Positions 1 through 9,170 of a stretch of 51,911 nt of DNA are shown one piece after another. The translations under genes and the position numbers were made by a program. A model generated the notes under the pieces. That model made no database searches and was not told where the DNA came from. It was given only the letters and a program-made list of their open reading frames with translations. Each line of letters starts with the position of its first letter. Position 1 is the first letter of the stretch. The DNA is from Alphaproteobacteria bacterium (lineage in GTDB: Bacteria > Pseudomonadota > Alphaproteobacteria > Rickettsiales > UBA1997), in the NCBI GenBank assembly GCA_030835905.1, contig JAURQX010000035.1:1-51911 (forward strand), in the 5' to 3' direction.

Positions 1-467
1 CTGTTAAGATATTCAGTTCCCAATAATGGAATCCTAATTGCTTTTTTATCACCAAATCTTACAAGCCCCATAATTTCAGAATCTTTTATCACACCACCAA
101 TAGCAATTAAGCTAGTCCCTGGCCCCATGGTAACATTTCTAAAAACTGAATTCACAAATATGCTATTAATAAAAAAATTATCACTATTAGATCCAGACAA
201 TCTTGCATCCGATATTTCGCAACCACCAAATATCCATAGATCACCTTGCGTTAGACCACCTTGTGTTATTGTTACTTTAAAATTTGCAAGCTCATCTTTG
301 CTACTATCATTCATATATTTTAAATTACCCCCGAATAATTGACAGCTAGGGCTTAATAAGGTAAAACTAATATTCTTACCTGACCTGCGAGAACAAGATG
401 GAGCTGGAGACATCAAAAAACTAGCTAGCAGGGTCAATAATCCCCCTTTTTTGTAATATCCTGTCAT
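1..467 (-). CDS. Secreted protein of unknown function, 3' end cut by window edge
   Basis: An open frame runs from ATG at 467 off the left edge for 155 codons with no stop. The N-terminus has a basic patch (YYKKGG), a hydrophobic stretch (LLTLLASFLM) and then Cys25, which suggests a signal peptide and possibly a lipoprotein, although SPAPSC is a poor lipobox. The remainder is rich in Gly, Asn and Ser, with short alternating hydrophobic segments such as NSIFVNSVFRNVTM. This pattern is typical of parallel beta-helix or repeat-type surface proteins. I do not recognise a family. It ends a minus-strand series and is followed upstream (468-659) by about 190 bases in which I see no gene. Confidence 0.5.
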   Translation of the reverse strand, partial: MTGYYKKGGLLTLLASFLMSPAPSCSRRSGKNISFTLLSPSCQLFGGNLKYMNDSSKDELANFKVTITQGGLTQGDLWIFGGCEISDARLSGSNSDNFFINSIFVNSVFRNVTMGPGTSLIAIGGVIKDSEIMGLVRFGDKKAIRIPLLGTEYLN

Positions 468-659
468 AAAATATATATAGATAACAATCTATCCCAACAT
501 CAAAAGCAATATTGCGTCAAAAGACGCCTTTGACTTGGCAAGGCTAATATTTATTATGACATAATTTAAGGTGAATATAAAGAATATTAGATATTTTTAT
601 TCAAATAGATAGTGAGCTATATTATTTTGAAACCATCTTTAATAAAGGTCTTAAAAAAA

Positions 660-736
660 TGGCGCACTCGAAAGGATTCGAACCCTTGACCCTCTGATCC
701 GAAGTCAGATGCTCTATCCAGCTGAGCTACGGATGC
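660..736 (-). tRNA. tRNA-Arg (anticodon TCG)
   Basis: The minus strand folds as a cloverleaf: acceptor GCATCCG pairs with CGAGTGC with one C-A mismatch, the D-arm is GCTC/GAGC, the anticodon stem is TCTGA/TCAGA around CTTCGGA (anticodon TCG), and the T-loop is TTCGAAT. The CCA end is encoded (660-662). It reads CGN arginine codons, mainly CGA. Confidence 0.93.
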
Positions 737-762
737 ACAAAAAAATCTCTAAAATTTATTAG

Positions 763-776
763 GCTTCTTTCGAAGC
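763..776 (-). terminator. Short hairpin after pgi
   Basis: GCTTC/GAAGC with a 4-base TTTC loop lies between the pgi stop and the tRNA-Arg gene, with AT-rich flanks. It could end pgi transcription, but there is no clean U-run, so this is weak. Confidence 0.3.
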
Positions 777-828
777 AATCAAATTTTGAGTAATTTTTAA
801 TAACGACGAAATTACCAAAATTTAGTAG

Positions 829-2052
829 TTAAGAAAGAGTTCTATTCAACAACCCCTTAGCCATAACTTTTCTTTCTTCAACTGCCGGCTGATCAAAAGG
901 ATCGATATTTTTGGCGTAAGCAATCAAAATTGTTTCTAAAAACATTTGCATCATTAATCCACCCAAAATTTCTTCATCAAATTTCGGCAATTCAATAATT
1001 CTAATTGGCAGATCTTTCTGACTTAGACATTCAATTGTAGTATCTTGCTCAATTTTTACAATTTCACTCAAATTCTTACCACCAAAAATTGTTGAACAGT
1101 TTTTAATATCTTCAACTAAAAAATCTAAATTATGATTTTTATTAACAATAAAGGTAAAAAACTTATCTTTAGGCCCTGCCATATAAAGTTGCAATTGACT
1201 GTGTTGATCAATTGTGCCCATTGAGTTTATTGGTGTTGAACCAAAACCATTTTTACCCAAAGATTCAGCCCATAATTGACGATACCAATCAGTAAAATTT
1301 TTTAGATCATCAATATAAGGCATTATCACGTTACTAACAAAGCCATCTTGATAAAAAGCCAGCTGATTATAGCATGATTGCTTTATCCAATCTTCATTTA
1401 AAAAACTATCTAAAATTTTTCTTGCCCCAACCCTGATTGCTTTGGCATCAACCCCCGCTAAGATAGACGGCAGCATGCCAACAATTGAAAAACACGAATA
1501 TCTTCCCCCGACATCATTTGGATGATGAGCAATTTGACAATCTAACTCATTGGCAATTTTACCAATCGAATTATTTAGATCTTGAGTTACAAAAAGAAAT
1601 TTTTTGGCAAAATCTTTAACGCCCTTATCTGCTAAATATTTTTTGACAATCAAAGTTTGGCAAATTGTTTCAATGGTTTCTCCCGATTTACTAATTATTA
1701 CAAAAAAACTTTTAGCAATATCAATTTTTTCTAAGATGTTATTAATTGCTTTTGGATCAATTGATTCAACAAACTCTAGCCTATCATCATTGCCAAGAAC
1801 CGACAAAGTTTTACCCCCCAAACTTGAACCGCCGACTCCCAAAATATAAATTTTGTTAAAAGACGCCAAATCTTGAGCAATTTTTTGAAACCCCGCCAAA
1901 TCACCTTCTTGCTCTACAACATTAATAGGCGCAATCTTTTTGCGCAAAATATCGTGACGCAAATTTTGGTAAGAAATATTTATAGCTTCTTCGCTAATTG
2001 GATTTTTTGAAGCGTTATAGCCAATAAATTTTTGCGAATATAAACTTGTCAT
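829..2052 (-). CDS. pgi: Glucose-6-phosphate isomerase, short form
   Basis: Interconverts glucose-6-phosphate and fructose-6-phosphate in the cytoplasm. Visible signatures are the SIS-fold sugar-phosphate loop ILGVGGSSLGG, ISKSGETIET, the Pgi signature DVGGRYSCFSIVGM, catalytic Glu in LWAESLGK, His in GTIDQHSQLQL and the C-terminal Lys in VEERKVMAKG. The open frame extends upstream to 2217, but that extension is the antisense of tRNA-Cys, so I start at ATG 2052 (407 residues). No convincing Shine-Dalgarno is visible, and an upstream non-ATG start between 2053 and 2126 is possible. At about 407 residues it resembles the compact bacterial form rather than the ~550-residue enterobacterial enzyme. 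Confidence 0.9.
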   Translation of the reverse strand: MTSLYSQKFIGYNASKNPISEEAINISYQNLRHDILRKKIAPINVVEQEGDLAGFQKIAQDLASFNKIYILGVGGSSLGGKTLSVLGNDDRLEFVESIDPKAINNILEKIDIAKSFFVIISKSGETIETICQTLIVKKYLADKGVKDFAKKFLFVTQDLNNSIGKIANELDCQIAHHPNDVGGRYSCFSIVGMLPSILAGVDAKAIRVGARKILDSFLNEDWIKQSCYNQLAFYQDGFVSNVIMPYIDDLKNFTDWYRQLWAESLGKNGFGSTPINSMGTIDQHSQLQLYMAGPKDKFFTFIVNKNHNLDFLVEDIKNCSTIFGGKNLSEIVKIEQDTTIECLSQKDLPIRIIELPKFDEEILGGLMMQMFLETILIAYAKNIDPFDQPAVEERKVMAKGLLNRTLS

Positions 2053-2126
2053 TAAGCTATTAAAACCAAATAAATTTTGAATTGTTGCATAATATTTATT
2101 ATATTTTAAAAGTATAGTTTCGCTTT

Positions 2127-2200
2127 GGCTGGGTAGCAAAGTGGTAATGCAGAGGCCTGCAAAGCCTTTATCGCCGGTTCGATTCCGGCCCCGGCCTCCA
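2127..2200 (+). tRNA. tRNA-Cys (anticodon GCA)
   Basis: Acceptor GGCTGGG pairs with CCCGGCC (one G-U), the anticodon loop contains GCA, the T-arm is GCCGG-TTCGATT-CCGGC, the discriminator is T and CCA is encoded. It lies on the plus strand between two minus-strand genes (tsaB and pgi), so its promoter must sit in or near the pgi 5' end. Confidence 0.95.
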
Positions 2201-2228
2201 TCTATTCTAAGGCTCATAAAGCTTTCAG

Positions 2229-2906
2229 CTATTTTTTCCTCTTTTCAATTTTTGGCTTTCTTAAATAAGACATTTCTAAGCTTTGTGAATTTTGGCTCAT
2301 CTTAGTTTGAAGTATTGCATATTTAGCAATATCAACTGCATCAATTTGATCATAGCCGTTGCACAATATTTGACAATTTGTATCAAGTTTTGCATTAATC
2401 AAAGCCTTTTTGGCGTTACCGCAGACCAGAATTGAAGATGAGTATTTATTGATAACACTACTAACCTCTTCTAATTTACAGATTTGCGTTTTTTGTAAAA
2501 TTTGCATCTTATTTTCTTCAACTAGATAACCCGCAACATAATATTCACCTAGAAAACCATCCATTATCACAAAAATATTTTTCTGATCGGTTTTTAAATT
2601 CTTAAAAGCCAAAACTTGAGTCGCATCCAACAAAGCCAAATCAACATTTAATGATAATTTTAAAGTTTTGGCCGTTACCAAAGCAATTCTTGAAGAAGTG
2701 AAGCTTCCAGGCGTTATGGTTGTTGCTATCAAGTTAAGATCTTGATACCAAACACCAACTTTATTTAATAAATTTTCAATCTCACAAACTAGCAACTCTG
2801 AATGTCTACTTTTTTCTTTAATAGCTTTTTTGAACAAAACTTCTTCATCTTGCAAAATAGCCAAAGATAGAAATGGTGACAAAACATCAAAAGCTAAGGT
2901 TAGCAT
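2229..2906 (-). CDS. tsaB: tRNA threonylcarbamoyladenosine biosynthesis protein TsaB
   Basis: Non-catalytic partner of TsaD in making t6A37 in ANN-decoding tRNAs. The N-terminal ASKHA-fold start is MLTLAFDVLSPFLSLAIL, followed by the family's PGSFTSSRIAL motif (about residues 67-77), which is normally G-P-G-S-F-T; here the first Gly is Thr. The length of 225 residues is normal for the family. Its start codon is one base from the stop of the upstream beta-barrel gene, so the two are probably co-transcribed, without an obvious functional link. Confidence 0.88.
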   Translation of the reverse strand: MLTLAFDVLSPFLSLAILQDEEVLFKKAIKEKSRHSELLVCEIENLLNKVGVWYQDLNLIATTITPGSFTSSRIALVTAKTLKLSLNVDLALLDATQVLAFKNLKTDQKNIFVIMDGFLGEYYVAGYLVEENKMQILQKTQICKLEEVSSVINKYSSSILVCGNAKKALINAKLDTNCQILCNGYDQIDAVDIAKYAILQTKMSQNSQSLEMSYLRKPKIEKRKK

Positions 2907-2907
2907 C

Positions 2908-3699
2908 TCAAAACCTATAAATTATGCCAATAGTAGTGCGCCTGGATACTCGATTGATTGGCATTTTTCTTTTAGTATCATCTTCATAGCGCGTTTGTTC
3001 ATAATCATGAGTTAATTGCAAAGAAATCTTGGAATCAATTTTATAAATTAATTTAGTAATCAACTCATTATCAATCGATTCGTGATCGATGAAGAAAAAG
3101 CCTCTTTGCACAAATTGCAACTTATCAGTCAAATCAAATTTTACCCGCAAAGATGGTATAACATTCATAATATTTCCATAATTTTTTACATCACGATAGC
3201 CCAAACTTAAATCAAACTGAATATCTTGGTCTTTGAAAAAACGACCAAGTCCGACAGCCGTTCTGAGATCATAATAATAATCTGACATATCATCATATTG
3301 AGTTCGATGATAAAGGGCTACATAATTTTTTTGCTCTAAAATTCTGATTTTGTCTGATAAAGTCACATCATAAAGTTCAGAATATTTAGTGGGAACACCC
3401 CTTGCTACCTTTACCTGAATTTTATATCTCGACTCATGTTCAAATTTAATATAAGCAACATTTCTATTGCTTGTATATCCATAACGCCCCGATAGATTGT
3501 AATCTTTTGAGTTATAATCAGAGTCACGATAGCCTGATAATGCCATAAATTGCCTTACCTTATTATTGCGATCAAAGGTACGATTCTTTTCGCTGGCAAT
3601 CGCTTTACGTTCACCAGGAGTTTCTTGGTCAATCGCCAAACATTTATCTGCTATAAAGATAAAAAAAATGCAAATTAAACAGGGTGTTGAGGCTTTCAT
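2908..3699 (-). CDS. Probable outer-membrane beta-barrel protein (DUF481-like)
   Basis: 263 residues with an N-terminal signal peptide (MKASTPCLICIFFIFIADKCLA, cleavage near residue 22). The mature part consists of alternating polar and aromatic strands (GRYGYTSNRNVAYIKFEHESRYKIQ, YDLRTAVGLGRFF) and ends in YRF, the C-terminal aromatic signature recognised by the Bam machinery. The strand pattern and the RTAVGLGRFF segment resemble DUF481 (YdiY-type) barrels. The function of that family is unknown. Four bases or fewer separate it from tsaB. It could instead belong to another small-barrel family. Confidence 0.6.
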   Translation of the reverse strand: MKASTPCLICIFFIFIADKCLAIDQETPGERKAIASEKNRTFDRNNKVRQFMALSGYRDSDYNSKDYNLSGRYGYTSNRNVAYIKFEHESRYKIQVKVARGVPTKYSELYDVTLSDKIRILEQKNYVALYHRTQYDDMSDYYYDLRTAVGLGRFFKDQDIQFDLSLGYRDVKNYGNIMNVIPSLRVKFDLTDKLQFVQRGFFFIDHESIDNELITKLIYKIDSKISLQLTHDYEQTRYEDDTKRKMPINRVSRRTTIGIIYRF

Positions 3700-3755
3700 G
3701 TTTTTGGTGAATGGGCTTTAATTTAGATAATTCTATTCAGCTTTGACTAAGTTTA

Positions 3756-3965
3756 TTATTCAACATCCTCTTCTTGGATCGATTCTTGGCCATTGGGCAG
3801 CACTCCCCCAACAGGACGATTATATGATTTTGGCAATTCCATTTCTTGAGCAGATTCAAACATCCAGCTAAACTGATCTTTAATCGAATTACTATATTTG
3901 ATTCCAGCTATAAAGGAAAACAACATCAAGAAAGCTACCGAAACTAGAGCTAAAGGTGAAGGCAT
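3756..3965 (-). CDS. Small single-span membrane protein of unknown function
   Basis: 69 residues. One hydrophobic helix (residues 4-22, PLALVSVAFLMLFSFIAGI) is followed by a soluble, acidic tail ending QESIQEEDVE. The long spacer between helix and tail is Pro/Gly-containing (RPVGGVLPNG). It lies between pdhC and the beta-barrel gene, all on the minus strand. No family recognised. The helix and tail composition make it more likely a real gene than a random frame. Confidence 0.5.
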   Translation of the reverse strand: MPSPLALVSVAFLMLFSFIAGIKYSNSIKDQFSWMFESAQEMELPKSYNRPVGGVLPNGQESIQEEDVE

Positions 3966-4041
3966 TTCAGTTCTATTTAATGTTTAACAATTTCAACAAT
4001 TATATAAAGCAACTAAAAACCAAGAGTAATTTTAATATCGA

Positions 4042-5334
4042 TTAAATCAACATTAAAATTGGATTTTCGACATAGCTTCTAAGCGCCTTTAAAAACTCAG
4101 CGCCAACCGCACCATCAACCGATCTATGATCAGAAGATAAAGTGACATTCATCATATTGGCCACCGCAATTTCACCATCACGAATTACCGGCTTTTCAAC
4201 TGCCCTTGAAACCGCCAAAATACAACTTTGTGGCGGATTAACAATTGCTGAAAAATTATCGATACCAAACATCCCCAAATTAGATATGCTAAAAGAGCCT
4301 CCTTGGAACTCTTCAGGTTGCAACTTGCCTTCTCGAGCTTTTTTGGCCAAATTCTTCATCTCAATTGAAATATCTTGGATCGACTTTTGATCAGCATTTT
4401 TAACGATTGGCGTAATCAGCCCACCATCAATTGCCACAGCTACCGAAATATCAATATTATTATAAACAATGATTGCCTCATCATTCCAACTAGAATTGGC
4501 CTCTGGCACTTTTTTAAGTGACAAAGCTACTGCTTTAATGATTAAATCATTGACCGAAATTTTGTAAGCTGGCTTACCATTTTCATCTAAGCTAGCTGCG
4601 CCATTTAAAGTAGCTCTTAGCTCGCTAAGCTTAGTAATATCAAATTCACAAGATAAATAAAAATGCGGAACGCTTAATTTTGACTCAAGCAATCTTTTAG
4701 CAATAACTTTGCGAATATTGCTATTTTTAATTTGATAAAATTCTTGCGGATTTCTCCTAACAATTCCTTTGCCACTACCACCACTTTGTAAGAATTCAAT
4801 AACATCATCCTTAACAATTCTGCCTTGTGGTCCAGATCCAGAAACGCTATATAAAGAAACATTTTCTTCTTTGGCAATTCTTTTAGCTAGCGGACTGGCT
4901 TTAATTTTATTAGAAAATTTATTAGTTTTTGCTTCTTTTATATCTGGCTTTACAACAATTTCTTGCTTTGCAATTGGCGCTACAAAAGTTTCAACTTTTT
5001 TAACTTCTAGCGTCTTTTCTTCTTTTTGCGCTTCTGATTTGTTGTCATTGGCACTTTCAACCTTATATTTATCTAGAGCACCCTTATCTTCGCCATCTTC
5101 TAAAATTAAAGCGATACATTTATTTACTGCCACATTTTCAGTGCCTTCATTAATTAAAATCTTACCTAAAACTCCTTCATCAACCGCCTCAACCTCCATA
5201 GTTGCTTTGTCGGTTTCAATTTCGGCAATAACTTCACCAGCACTTATTTTATCACCTTCTTTTTTAAGCCATTTAGCGAGATTGCCTTCGGTCATAGTTG
5301 GCGAAAGCGCAGGCATCAAAATTTCAATCGGCAT
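4042..5334 (-). CDS. pdhC: Pyruvate dehydrogenase E2, dihydrolipoamide acetyltransferase
   Basis: Core subunit of the pyruvate dehydrogenase complex; transfers acetyl groups from lipoate to CoA. It has one N-terminal lipoyl domain with lipoylated Lys43 in TDKATME, a charged linker (about residues 84-142), the E3-binding domain (about 144-182, [14 protein letters not shown]...[11 protein letters not shown]) and the catalytic acyltransferase domain with the His403/Asp407 motif DHRSVDG. At 430 residues with a single lipoyl domain it matches the alphaproteobacterial and mitochondrial form. The E1 and E3 genes are not in the window, so the pdh genes are scattered. Confidence 0.95.
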   Translation of the reverse strand: MPIEILMPALSPTMTEGNLAKWLKKEGDKISAGEVIAEIETDKATMEVEAVDEGVLGKILINEGTENVAVNKCIALILEDGEDKGALDKYKVESANDNKSEAQKEEKTLEVKKVETFVAPIAKQEIVVKPDIKEAKTNKFSNKIKASPLAKRIAKEENVSLYSVSGSGPQGRIVKDDVIEFLQSGGSGKGIVRRNPQEFYQIKNSNIRKVIAKRLLESKLSVPHFYLSCEFDITKLSELRATLNGAASLDENGKPAYKISVNDLIIKAVALSLKKVPEANSSWNDEAIIVYNNIDISVAVAIDGGLITPIVKNADQKSIQDISIEMKNLAKKAREGKLQPEEFQGGSFSISNLGMFGIDNFSAIVNPPQSCILAVSRAVEKPVIRDGEIAVANMMNVTLSSDHRSVDGAVGAEFLKALRSYVENPILMLI

Positions 5335-5403
5335 TTATCGAATTATTAAGTTATAAAAATTGCTTTTATCCAAGCATAATATAAATTGAGTTTTTTTTGT
5401 AAA

Positions 5404-6399
5404 TCATTTTCTTGAGTCAAAAGCATCTCTTAAAGCTTCTCCTATAAAAACCAGCAAAGTTAAGATAATAGTTATAATAAAAAAACCAACCATCCCGATC
5501 CAATAAGCAGCAATATTATTTTTACCTTGTGCCAAAAGCTCACCCAAAGATGGCGAGCCAGCTGGCATGCCAAGCCCTAAAAAATCAAGGGCGGTTAAAG
5601 TGGTAATCGAGCCGGCAATTAAAAATGGCAAATTAGCTAAAATTATTGGCGAAGCGTTGGGCAAAATATGACGAAATATTATGTAATAATCTCCAGCGCC
5701 CAAAGCCTTGGCCGATCTAACAAAATCAAAATTTCTAAGTCTTAAAAATTCAGCGCGCACAAAACCAACCATCCCCATCCAGCTAAATAAAAGCATCAAA
5801 AATAATAAACTAAAAAATCCGGGCTCAATGATTGATGATAAAATTATCAATAAAAACAACATTGGCATGCTCGACCAAATTTCCATGAATCTTTGAAATA
5901 AAAGATCCAAAAGCCCACCAAAATAACCTTGAATCGCCCCAAAAAAAACACCAATCACACCCGAAAAAAACGATAAAATCAGCCCAAAAATCAACGAGAT
6001 TCTTACGCCATAAATTGCTCTACCTAAAATATCTCGACCTTGATCATCAGTGCCCAGCCAATTAATATTATCAGGCTTTGAAGGCGCTGGAGAAGTCATT
6101 GAAAAATTTATAGTATCATAAGAAAAAGGTATAATTGGCATAATCATCCAACCTTTTTGCTCAATTAAATTTTTAACAAATGGATCGCGGTAATCAGTCT
6201 CGGTTTTCAACTCTCCACCAAAAAGAGTTTCAGGATAAGATTTAAGAATTGGCGAGTAATATTTGCCGTCGAATTTAATCAATATCGGCTTGTCATTGGC
6301 AATAATTTCAGCAAAAAAAGTTAAAATAAAAATAGCCAAGAAAATCAGCAAAGAATAATAGCCTCTTTTATTTTTTTTAAATTTTTGCCACATGATCAA
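5404..6399 (-). CDS. yejE: Oligopeptide ABC transporter permease, YejE/OppC type
   Basis: Inner-membrane permease of a peptide importer. One N-terminal helix (residues 15-31) is followed by a ~90-residue periplasmic segment containing the TDDQGRDILGR element typical of DppC/OppC/YejE proteins, then five helices. The coupling EAA-like loop is seen as SAKALGAGDYYIIFRHILPN. The extended N-terminal region (IKFDGKYYSPILKSYPETLFGGE) is characteristic of YejE. No yejA, yejB or yejF partner is adjacent. The start at 6399 (MIMW) could equally be the second Met at 6393. Confidence 0.85.
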   Translation of the reverse strand: MIMWQKFKKNKRGYYSLLIFLAIFILTFFAEIIANDKPILIKFDGKYYSPILKSYPETLFGGELKTETDYRDPFVKNLIEQKGWMIMPIIPFSYDTINFSMTSPAPSKPDNINWLGTDDQGRDILGRAIYGVRISLIFGLILSFFSGVIGVFFGAIQGYFGGLLDLLFQRFMEIWSSMPMLFLLIILSSIIEPGFFSLLFLMLLFSWMGMVGFVRAEFLRLRNFDFVRSAKALGAGDYYIIFRHILPNASPIILANLPFLIAGSITTLTALDFLGLGMPAGSPSLGELLAQGKNNIAAYWIGMVGFFIITIILTLLVFIGEALRDAFDSRK

Positions 6400-6459
6400 T
6401 TGATTTGAATAAATCAGACTTCTACACTAAATACAATCTGTTTAACTTTCATTAAATTT

Positions 6460-7992
6460 ATGTCAAATTTACAAAAAATATCGCGTTGCTTAATTTCAGT
6501 TTCTGATAAATCTGGAATTATTGAATTAGCCAAGTTTTTAGAATCAAAAAATATCGAAATTATTTCAACTGGTGGCACTCAAAAACTTTTATCTCAAAAC
6601 AATATTAAGGTTAAAGATATTTCGCAGTTTACCAATTTCCCTGAAATTATGGATGGTCGCGTTAAAACTCTGCACCCAAAAGTTCATGGCGCACTTTTAG
6701 CCTTAAATGACGATCCAAGACATCAACAACAAGCTAAAGAAAACAATATTTCCTCAATCGATTTACTTATTGTCAATCTTTATCCATTTGTTGAAACGGT
6801 TGCAAAAACCAATGACCAAGCCGAAATTATTGAAAATATCGATATTGGTGGCCCGGCGATGATTCGCTCGGCATCTAAAAATTTTGCCTTCAAAACTGTA
6901 ATTACCAATGCAAATCAATATCAAGAGTTGATTGAAAATTTACAAAATAATCAAAATCAAACCAATCTTGATTATCGTCAAAAATTAGCCGTTCAAGCTT
7001 TTAAAATGATAGCTGATTATGATTTGGCAATTGCTAACTGGTTTGAGGGCGTTAGTTTTAGCCTTAATTGCTCACTAAAACAGAGCTTGCGTTACGGTGA
7101 AAATTCACATCAACAAGCCAAATTATACGCAATCGGCAATTCTGGAATTGTTTCAGCCAAGCAATTACAGGGCAAAGAATTAAGCTATAACAATATCAAT
7201 GATGCTGACGGCGCTTACAATTTGATTTTAGAATTTGAACAGCCAGCTTGCGCTATCATCAAACACGCCAATCCTTGTGGGGTAGCAATTGCTGACGATA
7301 TTTTGCAAGCTTATCAAGAAGCTTTGTCTTGCGATCCTAAAAGTGCTTTTGGTGGCATTGTGGCTTTAAATGATAAAATTGACGAAAATTTAGCGATTGA
7401 GCTTTCAAAAATGTTTTTTGAAGTGATAATTGCCAAAGAAATTGATGAAAAAGCGCAAGAAATTTTAGCACAAAAAAAGAATTTACGCATTTTAATCGCT
7501 GATTTTCAAAAACCAACTCAACCACAAATAAAATCAGTTTCTGGCGGGCTTTTAGTGCAAGATTTAGATCAAAAAATCATAGATAAAAATGATCTTGAGT
7601 TAGTTAGTAAAAAAACAGCTGATGAACAAGAAATTCAAAATCTAGTTTTTGCCATGAAAGTGTGCAAACATGTCAAATCTAATGCAATCGTAGCAGTACA
7701 AAACAACAAAGCAATTGGCATTGGCGCCGGCCAGATGAGTCGTGTCGATTCTTGCCAAATTGCCTGTCAAAAAGCATCAGATTTTATTAAAAACAACAAC
7801 TCGCAAGACTCTTTATTTATGGCCTCTGATGCCTTTTTTCCATTTGCCGATAATATCGAAATTGCTCACAAATTTAATATCAAAGCTATTATTGCCCCAA
7901 GTGGCTCAGTGCGCGATCAAGAAGTGATTGATAAAGCTAATGAACTAGGAATTGCTCTTTACTTTATCAAAACTAGGCATTTTAGGCATTAG
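6460..7992 (+). CDS. purH: Bifunctional AICAR transformylase/IMP cyclohydrolase
   Basis: Catalyses the last two steps of de novo IMP synthesis. The N-terminal MGS-like cyclohydrolase domain begins ALISVSDKSGI-like (here CLISVSDKSGIIELAKFL) with STGGTQKLL and VKTLHPKVHGALL. The transformylase domain shows SLRYGENSHQQA, IIKHANPCGVA, SAFGGIVALN and the C-terminal SDAFFPFADN...IIAPSGSVRDQEV. At 510 residues it is full length. De novo purine synthesis is missing in Rickettsia but kept in other Rickettsiales families. Its 3' end overlaps the convergent rsmE by 11 bases. Confidence 0.97.
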   Translation: MSNLQKISRCLISVSDKSGIIELAKFLESKNIEIISTGGTQKLLSQNNIKVKDISQFTNFPEIMDGRVKTLHPKVHGALLALNDDPRHQQQAKENNISSIDLLIVNLYPFVETVAKTNDQAEIIENIDIGGPAMIRSASKNFAFKTVITNANQYQELIENLQNNQNQTNLDYRQKLAVQAFKMIADYDLAIANWFEGVSFSLNCSLKQSLRYGENSHQQAKLYAIGNSGIVSAKQLQGKELSYNNINDADGAYNLILEFEQPACAIIKHANPCGVAIADDILQAYQEALSCDPKSAFGGIVALNDKIDENLAIELSKMFFEVIIAKEIDEKAQEILAQKKNLRILIADFQKPTQPQIKSVSGGLLVQDLDQKIIDKNDLELVSKKTADEQEIQNLVFAMKVCKHVKSNAIVAVQNNKAIGIGAGQMSRVDSCQIACQKASDFIKNNNSQDSLFMASDAFFPFADNIEIAHKFNIKAIIAPSGSVRDQEVIDKANELGIALYFIKTRHFRH

Positions 7993-8716
7993 CCACAAAT
8001 TCATTAACCAAAGCCAAAGCTGAGATTATCGCGGTATCTGTCCTTAATATTCTTTTGCCCAAAGAAATTGCATAAAGATTTTTAATTTCATACATCATCT
8101 TAAATTCGTCTTGGCTGAAGCCGCCTTCAGGGCCGATTAAAATCACTATTTCTTTATTCTTTAGACCTAATTTGCTCAAAACTTCGCTAGCTTTTTTAGC
8201 ATTTCCCGACTCATCGCAAAGTATCAAAATCTTATCATCTAAATTCTTGTCTTTAAAAAAATCGCCCAATTTAGTAATTTTTTGTAAATTTGGCACATCA
8301 TTGCGCCCGCATTGTTCACAAGCTTCTTTAATGTTGGCCAAAAATCTTTCATTATTTATTTTATCAACTATTGTTCGCTGAGTAATAATTGGCCAAAAAT
8401 TAACCACTCCCATTTCACAAGCTTTAGCTGCCACAAAATCAATACGCACATTCTTAACTGGCGCAAAAGCTAGTGTGATTTTGGGTAAAATTTCAAGATC
8501 AGCAATTTTTTCAATAATCAAAATCTGTAAATCTTTTTTAGCAATTTTACAGATTTTCACCAAAAATTCGCCATCTATCCCGTTAAAAATTAAAATAGTG
8601 TCGTTGATTTTTTGTCGCATGACTTTAATTAGATAATTAAAATCTTTATCAGTGATTTTTATAATATCGCCGATATTAATTATTTTTAGATCCAAATATA
8701 ATCTAATTTTTGACAT
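7982..8716 (-). CDS. rsmE: 16S rRNA (uracil1498-N3)-methyltransferase
   Basis: SPOUT-family enzyme methylating U1498 of 16S rRNA. It has an N-terminal PUA-like domain followed by the knotted SAM-binding domain with the diagnostic LIGPEGGFSQDE (about residues 194-205) and the knot-forming SLGKRILRTDTAII at the C-terminus. The 244 residues match the family. It is divergent from the pstC gene, with start codons 15 bases apart. Confidence 0.93.
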   Translation of the reverse strand: MSKIRLYLDLKIINIGDIIKITDKDFNYLIKVMRQKINDTILIFNGIDGEFLVKICKIAKKDLQILIIEKIADLEILPKITLAFAPVKNVRIDFVAAKACEMGVVNFWPIITQRTIVDKINNERFLANIKEACEQCGRNDVPNLQKITKLGDFFKDKNLDDKILILCDESGNAKKASEVLSKLGLKNKEIVILIGPEGGFSQDEFKMMYEIKNLYAISLGKRILRTDTAIISALALVNEFVANA

Positions 8717-8731
8717 AGTTTTAAATATTTA

Positions 8732-9103
8732 ATGAGTCTTATTCTACTGTTTTTAGCTACCATCATCATCTTGTCGCTAATTTTAAACAAAAAAATTAAA
8801 AAATCGCGCTTTAAACGAAGAGACCAAAAATTTAATTCTTTAGCCAAATATTTCAGCTATTGTTTTATTTTATGGTCTTTATTAGCAACAATAATTATTT
8901 CCATAACACCTTTAACCATATATATCAAAATCATTACAATTACATTATTTTATGCACTTGGATTTTTTTTACTTAAGAATTTGCAACAAAAAAATTTCAA
9001 TGCAAAAAAGCATATTGAAAAATCAGGAGAAGTTGTTTTATCAATAACTGCAGGGATTGGTATTTTGATTACAATTATCATAACTGCCTCGATTTTTTTT
9101 TGA
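8732..9103 (+). CDS. pstC: PstC phosphate permease, N-terminal part (frameshifted gene)
   Basis: First part of the phosphate ABC permease PstC. MSLILLFLATIIILSLIL plus a basic loop and FILWSLLATIII match the long N-terminal extension of alphaproteobacterial PstC, with four hydrophobic segments. The frame stops at TGA (9101-9103) directly after a run of nine T (9092-9100 region). Removing one T makes the protein read on as EAWRFFEKISFFDFIFGLQW into the second part, which is the normal PstC continuation. Either pstC is a pseudogene, the run is miscounted, or expression relies on slippage at the T-run. Confidence 0.75.
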   Translation: MSLILLFLATIIILSLILNKKIKKSRFKRRDQKFNSLAKYFSYCFILWSLLATIIISITPLTIYIKIITITLFYALGFFLLKNLQQKNFNAKKHIEKSGEVVLSITAGIGILITIIITASIFF

Positions 9104-9170
9104 AGCTTGGCGTTTTTTTGAAAAAATATCTTTTTTTGATTTTATTTTTGGCCTTCAATGGAATCCACAA

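Noticed and set aside
127-342. Plus-strand 71-codon frame near the left edge
   Set aside because: It is the shadow of the longer minus-strand secreted-protein frame, which has a signal peptide.
2053-2217. N-terminal extension of pgi to 2217
   Set aside because: Those codons are the antisense of a well-formed tRNA-Cys gene and do not resemble Pgi.
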